Source: Methylophaga sp.
Lineage (GTDB): Bacteria > Pseudomonadota > Gammaproteobacteria > Nitrosococcales > Methylophagaceae
Direction of reading: 5' to 3'
NCBI GenBank assembly: GCA_011053005.1
Contig: DRHW01000032.1
Span: forward strand, 62,001 to 126,000
DNA length: 64,000 bases
The notes beneath the pieces are model-generated. The model saw only the letters and a list, made by a program, of their open reading frames with translations. It had not been told where the DNA came from and made no database searches. Position 1 is the first letter of the stretch. Every line of letters begins with the position of its first letter. Made by a program: the position numbers and the translations under genes. Below are positions 19,259 to 27,925 of the stretch, piece by piece.

Positions 19259-20404
19259 TTAGAATTGCAACTGCATACCAACAACAAGTGAATCTGTATC
19301 GGATTGATTAGTTACTTCAAGGTTTCTGTAAACCGCTGAAACTTGTGCGTTATAACCATCGATGATGTAGTTCACACCAAAGTCAGTCCGTTTTGTTTCA
19401 ACGCCGTTATCAGCATCAAAGTTTTGGTAGTGAACGATAGGCATAAATTGGCCCCAACCTACTTTTTGGTTGAAGATAAAGCCGGCACCTAGTGCATAAG
19501 ACTCGCCTTGTTCACTTAAAAACACATCATCGGTGTCATAATCGTAATAAGCGGCTTCAAACGATACGGCGCCCGCTTCTAATTTTTTCTCAATCAATAA
19601 ATCAGCGCCCCATTGACTGTAATCACCTACATCCGTTGCAGAAGCGGCGCCATCACCTTTCGAGCGACCAAAGACACCGACGGTGAAGATATCTTTTGCA
19701 CCTAAGTAATTGCCTGTTCCGTAATAACCTGGTTCTGTATCCCAAAAGCTATATTGCAAACGACCGGCATACATCAAATCATCGCTTTGATTTGGGTTGC
19801 TGGTAGAAATTCTGTCTGCTGCAGGAATAGTCGTTGAATCAAGTCCACTGTAGAAAAATATTTTGTCGCCTTCAAAAGCACCAAAAGAGTAAGCAAGACG
19901 TTCATCTAATGTTGTACCGACAAGTGCCACACCTTCATCACGGCCTATCGTGCCGCCATTCCAGCCATAACGTGCAGCGACGTTCTGCCAGTAGCCATCA
20001 CCCGATGTGTAATAAGGGCCCGCCATATTGGCGCGGCTACTTGGCGATAAGAAACGACCTGCCCAGATCGCAAAATCAGGCGTGATTTGGAAAATACCCG
20101 CAGCATCAATGACTTTCATTGATTCATCACTGTTGATTTCAGTGTTGAACATACCTTTGATGTATTTATTCAACGAACCGCCGAAATAAAGACGGGCGCT
20201 ATCAAGATTGAAGTCGTTCGAGTTACCACCATCATTTGCTGAGTCTTCAACGTTGCTAAAACTACTGCGAACGCCAAAACCAACACTGACATATTTATCT
20301 TCACCGAATGAGATGGTTCCGGCTGCTTGTGAAACGACTGGTGTCATACTTGCTGTACTGGCTAGAGCAATTGCAATGGCAAGGCTTCTATTTTTGATTT
20401 TCAT
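19259..20404 (-). CDS. fmdC: Outer-membrane porin of the amide/urea cluster (FmdC-like)
   Basis: A 381-residue beta-barrel porin. Signal peptide MKIKNRSLAIAIALASTASM to about SQA, alternating aromatic strands such as RLYFGGSLNKYIKGMFNTEI, and a C-terminal Phe (MQLQF) as required for outer-membrane insertion. An upstream ATG at 20434 is in frame, but AGGGG sits 8 bases before ATG 20404, which begins the signal peptide. In Methylophilus the porin FmdC heads the fmdCABDEF genes and is induced by short amides and urea, so it probably gives these small solutes passage through the outer membrane. First gene of the 13-kb minus-strand array. Confidence 0.88.
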   Translation of the reverse strand: MKIKNRSLAIAIALASTASMTPVVSQAAGTISFGEDKYVSVGFGVRSSFSNVEDSANDGGNSNDFNLDSARLYFGGSLNKYIKGMFNTEINSDESMKVIDAAGIFQITPDFAIWAGRFLSPSSRANMAGPYYTSGDGYWQNVAARYGWNGGTIGRDEGVALVGTTLDERLAYSFGAFEGDKIFFYSGLDSTTIPAADRISTSNPNQSDDLMYAGRLQYSFWDTEPGYYGTGNYLGAKDIFTVGVFGRSKGDGAASATDVGDYSQWGADLLIEKKLEAGAVSFEAAYYDYDTDDVFLSEQGESYALGAGFIFNQKVGWGQFMPIVHYQNFDADNGVETKRTDFGVNYIIDGYNAQVSAVYRNLEVTNQSDTDSLVVGMQLQF

Positions 20405-20517
20405 GTGGCTACCCCTGAGAGAATTATTCGACATTTATATGGTTCACTGACTAGCGTCGTTGCTCATCAAACTTGAACTTCAGGAGTTATATTAGAGAGA
20501 TGTTCTACATGCTTAAA

Positions 20518-20533
20518 TACGTTAAATTGCGTA
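20518..20533. promoter_or_regulatory. Candidate operator palindrome in the porin/lipoprotein divergent region
   Basis: TACGTTAAATTGCGTA has TACG/CGTA arms (10 of 16 bases symmetric) and lies between divergent starts. TAC...GTA arms are common for LuxR/NarL-type response regulators, one of which is encoded at 23204-24133. A TTGACA-like box on the minus strand (20546-20541) is next to it. No RpoN-type GG-N10-GC site was seen here. Confidence 0.35.
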
Positions 20534-20593
20534 GAAACGATGTCAAGAATTTGGGATAGGATGAGCTTAAACTTTTTAAGTGAGGATATTTCA

Positions 20594-21091
20594 GTGAAGT
20601 CAATGAAGCGTAGTAAACAAAAAACGAACGTATTATTAATAAGTGCGGTGTGTCTTAGCTTAAGTGCATGTGGGGAATTTAGTTATAAACGCGGTGCCAG
20701 TGCTAATGACTTTCAGCAAGAGAAAAAAAGCTGTGCAACGCAGCATAAAAATGACGCTGATGTTGATGCTTGTTTAGCGAACAGTGGCTGGATCGTTGTG
20801 AGTGCCGATAAACCGTTGTTTGCAGAAGCAACGACGACTGATAATAAAATGCCAGTTCAGATGACTTCTGACGATAAAGTCATCGCAGAAAAACCGGTTG
20901 ATCCTTTAGAATTAATTGCCGTTGGTTCGTGGTGGAAAACAGGCGCGGCACCTAATGCACTTATTGCTGATAGTGAACAATGTGTGACTGAACTCGGTGA
21001 GGCACATCAGACTCGCAATAATATGAGTTTGGTCACCAGAGGATTAGTAGGTTGTATGAGTGCTAAAGGCTGGTTTGCATTAAAAAAATAG
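20594..21091 (+). CDS. Predicted lipoprotein of unknown function
   Basis: Not recognised as a named family. A lipoprotein signal with lipobox LSAC is clear (VLLISAVCLSLSAC). GTG 20594 is chosen because GAGGA lies 7 bases upstream; the next ATG (20603) and a far upstream ATG (20540) are alternatives. Mature protein of about 140 residues has four further Cys residues (KKSCATQ, DACLANSGW, QCVTELGE, GLVGCMSAKGW), possibly two disulphides, and the repeated pattern C-x(n)-GW. Divergent from the porin and facing away from the urea array. Confidence 0.72.
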   Translation: MKSMKRSKQKTNVLLISAVCLSLSACGEFSYKRGASANDFQQEKKSCATQHKNDADVDACLANSGWIVVSADKPLFAEATTTDNKMPVQMTSDDKVIAEKPVDPLELIAVGSWWKTGAAPNALIADSEQCVTELGEAHQTRNNMSLVTRGLVGCMSAKGWFALKK

Positions 21092-21442
21092 GCCAATGAT
21101 TAAGCGACCCAGCATGTTCACGCTTGTAAGCCTTTCATCAATAAGGGAGTCTGTTAATGTGACATCGGTGTAATTAATCTTATTTTTTAGGCTATATACA
21201 GTCCCTATTTTGTCTTGCTGCTTCAGGAGAGCTGAATAACATCTCCCACTCTGTGAACTGTTTCAATTCATTTTCATCATCGTCTTAGCAACATTGTTCT
21301 AATTGGTTTAGAATTCATATTACAAACAGTCATTAAATCTAAATTGATTTATGTTGATTTTTTAATGACATGTGTGTGTTTAGGTCTATTTATAAGGAAA
21401 GCACTTTCAATTCCGACTACTCCCTTTTTTACTAGGTGACTA
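21092..21442. other. Intergenic region, 351 bases
   Basis: AT-rich sequence before the dCache-GGDEF gene. AGGTGA at about 21434-21439 is the ribosome site for ATG 21443. No clear tRNA, terminator, riboswitch core or repeat was found; a c-di-GMP (GEMM) aptamer was looked for and not recognised. Confidence 0.5.
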
Positions 21443-23170
21443 ATGAACTTAGTTAAAATAAACATAACTCGCCCCATCTTATTTCCCCTGCTTTTTTTAG
21501 GCATCGTGTTTATATCGATGTCGATCGCTCTGTTATATATTGAAGAGAACTCAAAAAAGAATGTGCATTCTGCATTGGATATTGTGTTGCATATCACTGA
21601 AGAAGCATTATTGCGCTGGTCAGAAAGTCAATTAGATAATTTGTCACGTACGGTCAACGATCAACAAGTCGTTTCTTTAACCGAAAAGTTACTGTTTGAA
21701 CATGATAATCGTCAAAATGTATTTGATACGCCAACATTAAAAGAACTAAGAACGTTGGTGACCGAAAAAATAAACCATCATCGCAACTTAGATTTTTTCA
21801 TTATAGCTCCAGATAGAATTAATATCGCTTCTCGACATAATGCCAATATAGGCAGGGTTAATATCATTGTTAAGCATAGAAAAGCACTCTTAGATCGTGT
21901 TTTTTTGGGTGAAAGTTTGTTTATTCCGACTTTTAATATTGATGATCCTGTGCCAGATAACAATTTACCGATGATGTCGAGCGTATTCCTGCATAAACAG
22001 CCTGCTGTTTTTGTCGCATCACCTATTTTAGATGCTTCTGGCACTGTTATCGCGGTGCTTGCATTACAACTTGATCCTAGCGATGATTTCACCCGAATCA
22101 TGGCGATTAGTCGTATTGGTCAAACAGGTCAAACCTATGCTTTTGATCACAATGGATTATTACTGACCAAAAGTCGATTTGGCGAACGCCTTAAGTTAGC
22201 CAACGTTATTACTCAAGATGAAGGCGTATTATCGATTTACGTGACCGATCCGGGGGGCAATGTCTTAGATGGTTTTGTACCTAAAACATCAATAGACAAG
22301 TGGCCATTAACCTTGATGGCTGAGCGAGCAATATCAGGCGATGAGACACCTTATGAGGGTGTTTACCGAGACTATCGAGGTGTGCCCGTTTTTGGCGCTT
22401 GGTTATGGAGTTCAACATTAGATATCGGTATTGCCACAGAAGTCAGTGCAAAAGAAGCATTACGTGGTTATACATTTACAAAACTTTCGCTCAGTCTTAT
22501 TTTTATATTGATTTCGTTGCTAACGCTGGGCTTGGTTTTTTTATTAGTGCAATTTCAAGAAAAAGAAAAACAAGCATTAAAAGAACACACTGCTCAGCTT
22601 GAACAAGCGGTATTAGAAGCGCGCTCTGAATTAGAACAAGCGAATGAAAATTTAAGAGCCTTAAGTGAGACTGATCCGCTGACTCAGCTTGCTAATCGCC
22701 GTTTGTATGAACATCGTTTGGCTGGAAAAATAGCCTTTGCAAAACGGGCATTGCAACCGTTATCACTGATGATAATTGATATCGATTATTTCAAACCCTT
22801 TAACGACAATTACGGCCATAAACAGGGTGATATTACATTGAAAAATGTCGCTCAGTCTATTGCCCATACCTTAACCCGAACGACCGATTTTGTCGCGCGT
22901 TATGGGGGGGAGGAATTTGTCGTTTTAATGTCATCAACAGATGCAAACGGTGCTTATCGGCTTGCTGAGAAAATTAGAGCAGATATTGAACAACTAGCTC
23001 TTGAACATAAATATTCGAAAATCAAAAACGTAGTGACTGTGAGTATCGGTGTGTCATCTTTAATGAACGAGGCTTTAAATGAAACAGACTTATTTAAGCA
23101 AGCAGATACCGCACTCTATCAGGCAAAAGCAAATGGTAGAAATCAGGTTGTTATCTATGAAGATGATTAA
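21443..23170 (+). CDS. Membrane diguanylate cyclase with dCache sensor domain
   Basis: A 575-residue c-di-GMP synthase. Membrane helix at 13-33 (ILFPLLFLGIVFISMSIALL), a periplasmic double-Cache domain about 35-335 (GQTGQTYAFDHNGLLLTKSR, then GVPVFGAWLWSSTLDIGIAT), second helix near 350-370, a coiled coil at 370-405, and a GGDEF domain from 410. The catalytic motif RYGGEEFVVL is intact, with RTTD five residues before it as the product-inhibition site. dCache domains usually bind small acids or amino acids; the ligand here is unknown. Confidence 0.92.
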   Translation: MNLVKINITRPILFPLLFLGIVFISMSIALLYIEENSKKNVHSALDIVLHITEEALLRWSESQLDNLSRTVNDQQVVSLTEKLLFEHDNRQNVFDTPTLKELRTLVTEKINHHRNLDFFIIAPDRINIASRHNANIGRVNIIVKHRKALLDRVFLGESLFIPTFNIDDPVPDNNLPMMSSVFLHKQPAVFVASPILDASGTVIAVLALQLDPSDDFTRIMAISRIGQTGQTYAFDHNGLLLTKSRFGERLKLANVITQDEGVLSIYVTDPGGNVLDGFVPKTSIDKWPLTLMAERAISGDETPYEGVYRDYRGVPVFGAWLWSSTLDIGIATEVSAKEALRGYTFTKLSLSLIFILISLLTLGLVFLLVQFQEKEKQALKEHTAQLEQAVLEARSELEQANENLRALSETDPLTQLANRRLYEHRLAGKIAFAKRALQPLSLMIIDIDYFKPFNDNYGHKQGDITLKNVAQSIAHTLTRTTDFVARYGGEEFVVLMSSTDANGAYRLAEKIRADIEQLALEHKYSKIKNVVTVSIGVSSLMNEALNETDLFKQADTALYQAKANGRNQVVIYEDD

Positions 23171-23203
23171 TAAATAAATCTATTTATCAGACTATCCCAG
23201 CAA

Positions 23204-24133
23204 TTAACCTCTTATCGCATGCAATTTATTTGATGCGAGGGATGCGGCAGCGGTTCTGGTTTCTACACCTAGTTTCACAAATATATGTTCGGTATGTTTG
23301 TTAATTGTTCTTGGGCTGGTGCCGAGTATTTCGCTGATGCTTTTATCTGTTTTGCCTAAAATCAGCCAATGCAGCACTTCAGATTCGCGATTAGTTAAAT
23401 TAAAAATGGCTTTAAGCGCTTCAATTTGAGCCGTTTCAGATTCTTCACGTAAGATGATTAACCATTGTTCTTGACTATGGATATCTGCAGGATTGAAGAT
23501 AAGTCTTCCTGTCGGACACTGCACTATCAGCGGTCTTAACCTGTTTTCTCCACCAAGATGTAATTGGTCAATCCACTGATGAAATATATCGGGCATGCCA
23601 GAATTAGGCACCGTAGTAGACTCCATATATTGAGTGATCAGCGATCTCGCCATGGGTGTTTGCCAGATAATTTTTCCTGTTGCAGGTAACACCGCAATCG
23701 CTGCCTGACCAAAAGTATCCAATGCACCTTGGGTTTGATTCAATACTCGCGAGTTGCGAAGGTGGGTATTCAATCGTGCGATCACTTCAATCGGACTGAG
23801 TGGCTTTGTAACATAATCAATGCCGCCCGATGTAAAACCAGCAACCACATGTTCAGGCTCGGTTAGACCCGTCATAAAAATAACGGGAATATGACGCGTA
23901 TTTAAATCATTTTTTAAGTGACGGCAGACTTCAAAACCATCCATTTCAGGCATGACCGCATCAAGCAAAATAATATCAGGCGTGACTTTGCGGCTGATCT
24001 CCAATGCGCGTTGACCATTATTGGCAATTAATACGGTATAGCCTGACTCCACTAAAGAATCATGCAACAATGCCAAGGTCTCAGGTATGTCATCGACGAT
24101 CAACACCACCACATCTTGCAGATGATTAGACAT
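23204..24133 (-). CDS. LuxR-type response regulator (REC, PAS-like middle, HTH)
   Basis: A 309-residue DNA-binding response regulator. Receiver domain 8-125 with phosphoacceptor Asp in ILLDAVMPEMDG and Lys in YVTKPLSP. A central region 140-235 (AAIAVLPATGKIIWQTPMARSLI) resembles a PAS-like sensor. C-terminal LuxR HTH at 240-305 (LTNRESEVLHWLILGKTDKSI). It overlaps the upstream hybrid kinase gene by 8 bases, so the two are translationally coupled and surely form one phosphorelay. Proximity to the formamidase/urea array suggests that array as a target (inference). Confidence 0.92.
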   Translation of the reverse strand: MSNHLQDVVVLIVDDIPETLALLHDSLVESGYTVLIANNGQRALEISRKVTPDIILLDAVMPEMDGFEVCRHLKNDLNTRHIPVIFMTGLTEPEHVVAGFTSGGIDYVTKPLSPIEVIARLNTHLRNSRVLNQTQGALDTFGQAAIAVLPATGKIIWQTPMARSLITQYMESTTVPNSGMPDIFHQWIDQLHLGGENRLRPLIVQCPTGRLIFNPADIHSQEQWLIILREESETAQIEALKAIFNLTNRESEVLHWLILGKTDKSISEILGTSPRTINKHTEHIFVKLGVETRTAAASLASNKLHAIRG

Positions 24134-27100
24134 CGGTGAGCGCCTTGAGCTTATCTTCTATAAACTGTTTCATACTTTCCAATTCAAAATGGTCTGACAT
24201 TCGCCGTATATCATTGATAAATAGTTGATAGTCAGTCTCTTGTTCTTCTAGTTCGCTGATGAGTTTACGCACACCAACGACATAACCCATATCAATCATG
24301 TCTAATAGTTGATTGAGCACATCACGTGGTGGTACTTGATAATGTTGGTTTTCCAGTGCGCTTAGCTTTTTAGGCTCTGGTGCTTTAGCTTGGGGCTCTG
24401 CCTCGATCCACTCGAGATTTAATCGCTCGCCTATCCAATTGATAAGCTCTAATAAATTGACTGGTTTGATAATAAAGTCTTTATCCGATATGCCGGATGA
24501 ATTTTCAAGGTTTCTATCAAAAGCATTGGCAGAGATAATGCCAATTAGCACATTGGAACGGTGAATATTTCTAATCAAATGAATAGTTTCCCAGCCATCC
24601 ATTTCAGGCATAGCGAGATCCATAAAAATAATTTCTGGTTGAAACTGTGGGTAAAGCTGCAAACATTCTGCGCCTGATGCTGCTTCTTTAACATCAAATC
24701 CCAAAGGCTCAAGAATATTAATCAAAAGTTCTCGGTCTACAGGTTCATTATCGACCACGAGTATTTTTCGCGTTGGCCCTTTGTAGCCAATGGGCATTTG
24801 CATGGCCATTGCTGATAAACCATTTTCAATGATCACCGTTGGTAAGTACAGACGCACTTTAAACACAGTGCCTACGCCCACTTGGCTTTCTACATTGAGT
24901 TCACCGCCCATTAATTCGGTGAGCAATTTGCAAATCGTTAAACCTAAGCCTGTCCCACCAACGCCTTTAGCTTCCGTACCACGAACAAATGATTCAAAAA
25001 TAGTTTCTAATTCGGAAGATTTGATGCCGGGTCCGGTATCTTCAACCTCCATCGATAAAAACTCACGCGCATAGGTAAACCGTAAATTGATCGACCCAGT
25101 TTGCGTATATTTGACCGCATTGCCAATAATATTGAGCAATATTTGGCTGAGACGCTTTTGATCTGCACGCACGACAGGCGGCATATCTGCACTGATTTGG
25201 TAATTAAACTGCAAGCCTTTGTTAGTGGCCTGTAGCTCGAACATACTAATAATATGTTGAATATATTCAGGTAGTCTCAGCGTTTTTATATCAAACTTTA
25301 ATTTACCGTTTTCTATTCGTGCAATATCTAAGGTACCTTCAATGAGTGACAGTAAATGATCGCCACTTCTCAGAATGACTTTAACGGCATGGCGATTTTT
25401 GGCTTCATCAGTAGCATTATTATCGAGTAATTGGGCATAACCTAAAATGCTATTAAGCGGCGTGCGTAATTCATGGCTAATCCCCGTGATATAACGGCTT
25501 TTAGCTTGGTTAGCTTGTTCGGCAATTAAACGTGCCTGTTGTAATTCTTTATCAGTATGATCATGTAAAACAATTTCTCGCTGCAATAAACTGGTTTGAT
25601 AATTGGATTCTTGTTGAGCGACTTTTCGGCTTTTCGAGGTCAATATTACCCACCAAACAATAATACCGCTGACCAAGACAAGCGCTGAAAAAGCCTTGAT
25701 AAATCCAGCTCTTAGTTCCGATAAGACATAGATAACATTTTCGGTTACCGTTAATTCAATATGCAGATAAATAAGACCAAAAATCGATGCAAGCAGTAAA
25801 AACATCAGTACCATCAACAGCACATAATGACCGATACCGCTGTCAATATAAGACCATAAGGACTTGGGTAAAAATTTGGTCATTAGCCCTTTCCACTGCT
25901 CGTTTAATCTTGCATGAGGCTTACACGCATCGTCACACCGGACATCAAGACAGCAGCATAAAGAACAAATCGGCCCCTGATAAGCGGGACAATGAGCGAT
26001 ATCATTAATTTCATATTCTCGCTCACAGATGCTGCATATTTCGGTCGTTTTACTCGGGTGAAATTTAAAGGGTTTTCGTGCGAGATAATATTTACCTTTA
26101 GTCAACCAAGCGATAAGCGGAGAAAAAATAAACGCTGTTGCCATGGCAATGAAGGATGAAAAAGCTTGGGCTTCAAAGCCAAATATGCCAATAAATGCTA
26201 ATACCGATAGCACCGATGCAATGACCATAGCGCCCACACCAACGGGATTAATATCGTATAAATAGGCGCGACGAAATTCAATGCCTTTTGGACTTAAACC
26301 GAGTGGTTTGTTGATCACTAAATCAGCTACCACGGCAGTTATCCATGCAATGGCAATATTGGAATACAAGCCTAATACTTGTTCCAGCGCCTGAAAAACA
26401 TCTAATAACATCAGCATGGTGGCTATTAGCACATTAAATAACAACCAGACGACGCGTCCAGGATGACTGTGTGTTAAACGAGCAAAGAAGTTAGACCACG
26501 CTAATGAGCCAGCATAAGCATTGGTGACGTTAATTTTGATTTGAGAGAGCACCACAAAAAATACGGTGACTGCCAATATTATTTCGGGGTTTGAAAACAC
26601 ATAACTAAAACCTACGGCATACATATGTGTGGGGTTGACGGCTTCTTCGATCGACTTATTAGCCATCAATGCAAGATAGGCCAGTAACACACCAGCAAAC
26701 ATTTTAAACATGCCGATAAATATCCAGCCTGGTCCAGCTAGAAATACGCCAAGATGCCAACGAAACTTATTGTTTGCTGTTTTTTCGGGCATAAAACGAA
26801 GAAAATCTACCTGCTCGCCCACTTGTGGGATTAATGCCATACCAATGCCGATAGCAGTCGCGAACATATAAATATTAAAACCGCTGTCATAGCCTGATTT
26901 ACCGGCAAAACTCATTAAACCTTGAATGGCTTCTGGTTGCTTAATTAAGATGCAAATAAAGGGTAATGCCATTAAAATCAACCAAATAGGCTGAGTAATC
27001 ATCTGGAGTTTACTAATAAGTGTCACACCGTGAGTGACCAGTGGAATGATGACGATGGCTGAGATCAAATACCAAATATACAAGGGCATATCAAAATACA

Positions 27101-27563
27101 TGCCCAAGGCATAGGCCATGATCACCGCTTCTAAAGCGAACAAAATAAAGGTAAAGGTCGCATATACAAATGATGAAATGGTTGAACCGATATAGCCAAA
27201 ACCCGCACCACGGGTTAGTAAATCCATATCAAGACCATATTTCGCCGCATAGTGGCTAATGGGTAAACTGGTTAAGAAAATAATCAAACTAACAACAAGA
27301 ATGGCCGAAAAGGCATTCACAAACCCATAGTTAACGGCAAGCGTGCCACCAATGGCTTCTAATACTAAAAACGAAATGGCACCTAATGCCGTGTTTGAAA
27401 CGCGAAAAATCGACCATTTTCTAAAGGAATGAGGTGTAAAGCGTAAGGCGTAATCTTCTAAGGTTTCGTTACCCACCCAAGTATTGTATTCGCGGCGACT
27501 TTTAATGATACGCATGGGCGCATTGTGTTCTTCAGGATCGAGCAATGCATCATTCGTTTTCAA
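24126..27563 (-). CDS. Hybrid histidine kinase with NCS1-transporter-like sensor domain
   Basis: A 1145-residue membrane protein fusing a solute-carrier fold to a phosphorelay. Residues 20-495 form about 12 helices of the NCS1 (cytosine/hydantoin/allantoin permease) type (GAISFLVLEAIGGTLAVNYG, LTRGAGFGYIGSTISSF). Residues 508-552 are Cys-rich (CSIC, CSLCCCLDVRCDDACKPH) and could bind metal. Two more helices follow at 580-600 and 622-645. Then HisKA with ISHELRTPLN (His about 696), HATPase (NIIGNAVKYT, DTGPGI, GGTGLGL), a receiver domain from 950 (FMDLAMPEMDG) and a C-terminal helical tail. NCS1 substrates are nitrogen compounds, so it plausibly senses a urea-like, hydantoin-like or nucleobase ligand and controls the neighbouring nitrogen genes. 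Ligand and transport activity are unproven. Confidence 0.93.
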   Translation of the reverse strand: MKTNDALLDPEEHNAPMRIIKSRREYNTWVGNETLEDYALRFTPHSFRKWSIFRVSNTALGAISFLVLEAIGGTLAVNYGFVNAFSAILVVSLIIFLTSLPISHYAAKYGLDMDLLTRGAGFGYIGSTISSFVYATFTFILFALEAVIMAYALGMYFDMPLYIWYLISAIVIIPLVTHGVTLISKLQMITQPIWLILMALPFICILIKQPEAIQGLMSFAGKSGYDSGFNIYMFATAIGIGMALIPQVGEQVDFLRFMPEKTANNKFRWHLGVFLAGPGWIFIGMFKMFAGVLLAYLALMANKSIEEAVNPTHMYAVGFSYVFSNPEIILAVTVFFVVLSQIKINVTNAYAGSLAWSNFFARLTHSHPGRVVWLLFNVLIATMLMLLDVFQALEQVLGLYSNIAIAWITAVVADLVINKPLGLSPKGIEFRRAYLYDINPVGVGAMVIASVLSVLAFIGIFGFEAQAFSSFIAMATAFIFSPLIAWLTKGKYYLARKPFKFHPSKTTEICSICEREYEINDIAHCPAYQGPICSLCCCLDVRCDDACKPHARLNEQWKGLMTKFLPKSLWSYIDSGIGHYVLLMVLMFLLLASIFGLIYLHIELTVTENVIYVLSELRAGFIKAFSALVLVSGIIVWWVILTSKSRKVAQQESNYQTSLLQREIVLHDHTDKELQQARLIAEQANQAKSRYITGISHELRTPLNSILGYAQLLDNNATDEAKNRHAVKVILRSGDHLLSLIEGTLDIARIENGKLKFDIKTLRLPEYIQHIISMFELQATNKGLQFNYQISADMPPVVRADQKRLSQILLNIIGNAVKYTQTGSINLRFTYAREFLSMEVEDTGPGIKSSELETIFESFVRGTEAKGVGGTGLGLTICKLLTELMGGELNVESQVGVGTVFKVRLYLPTVIIENGLSAMAMQMPIGYKGPTRKILVVDNEPVDRELLINILEPLGFDVKEAASGAECLQLYPQFQPEIIFMDLAMPEMDGWETIHLIRNIHRSNVLIGIISANAFDRNLENSSGISDKDFIIKPVNLLELINWIGERLNLEWIEAEPQAKAPEPKKLSALENQHYQVPPRDVLNQLLDMIDMGYVVGVRKLISELEEQETDYQLFINDIRRMSDHFELESMKQFIEDKLKALTDV

Positions 27564-27925
27564 TTTATTGCCTTGATATATTTTAGTGGGATGTTGAGTT
27601 GGCTGGCATTAATAATACATACAGCGAGCGGTAATTAAATACATATATTGTGCCGTAAATATAAGGTAATGATTTTGAATTATTTTTTATTAATTTTAAG
27701 GTTTTTATCAAACCATATATTGCAGCATATTAGTGCGTTAGGATGCTTGATGTTCCTAATTAGTGCGTGATGAGGGATATCTATCGTTTACTGGGGATTG
27801 ATTTGACGAGGTAAAAGCCACCAAATTTTCTGCGTCGTGTTGTATAAATAATTAGGCATTACTTTTTATAATTATTATTAGGTACACTAAGGTTCTTGTT
27901 GATAAGAGCTTTGTGAATTTAATTG
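27564..27925. other. Divergent intergenic region, 362 bases
   Basis: AT-rich region between the hybrid kinase (minus) and the CHASE-GGDEF-EAL gene (plus). It must hold both promoters. The only structure seen is a 10-base direct repeat (listed separately). No RNA gene or coding sequence was found. Confidence 0.6.
27729..27768. repeat. Direct repeat ATTAGTGCGT, two copies 30 bases apart
   Basis: Copies at 27729-27738 and 27759-27768. The start-to-start distance of 30 bases is close to three helical turns, which places both on one DNA face, as for cooperative regulator binding. No third copy was noticed in the divergent region. Confidence 0.5.

Noticed and set aside
20435-20593. RpoN/NtrC promoter for the nitrogen array
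   Set aside because: No GG-N10-GC (-24/-12) element could be placed on the minus strand before the porin.
21092-21442. c-di-GMP riboswitch before a GGDEF gene
   Set aside because: A fragment CACGCTTGTAAGCC recalls part of the GEMM core, but the rest of the conserved core is missing.
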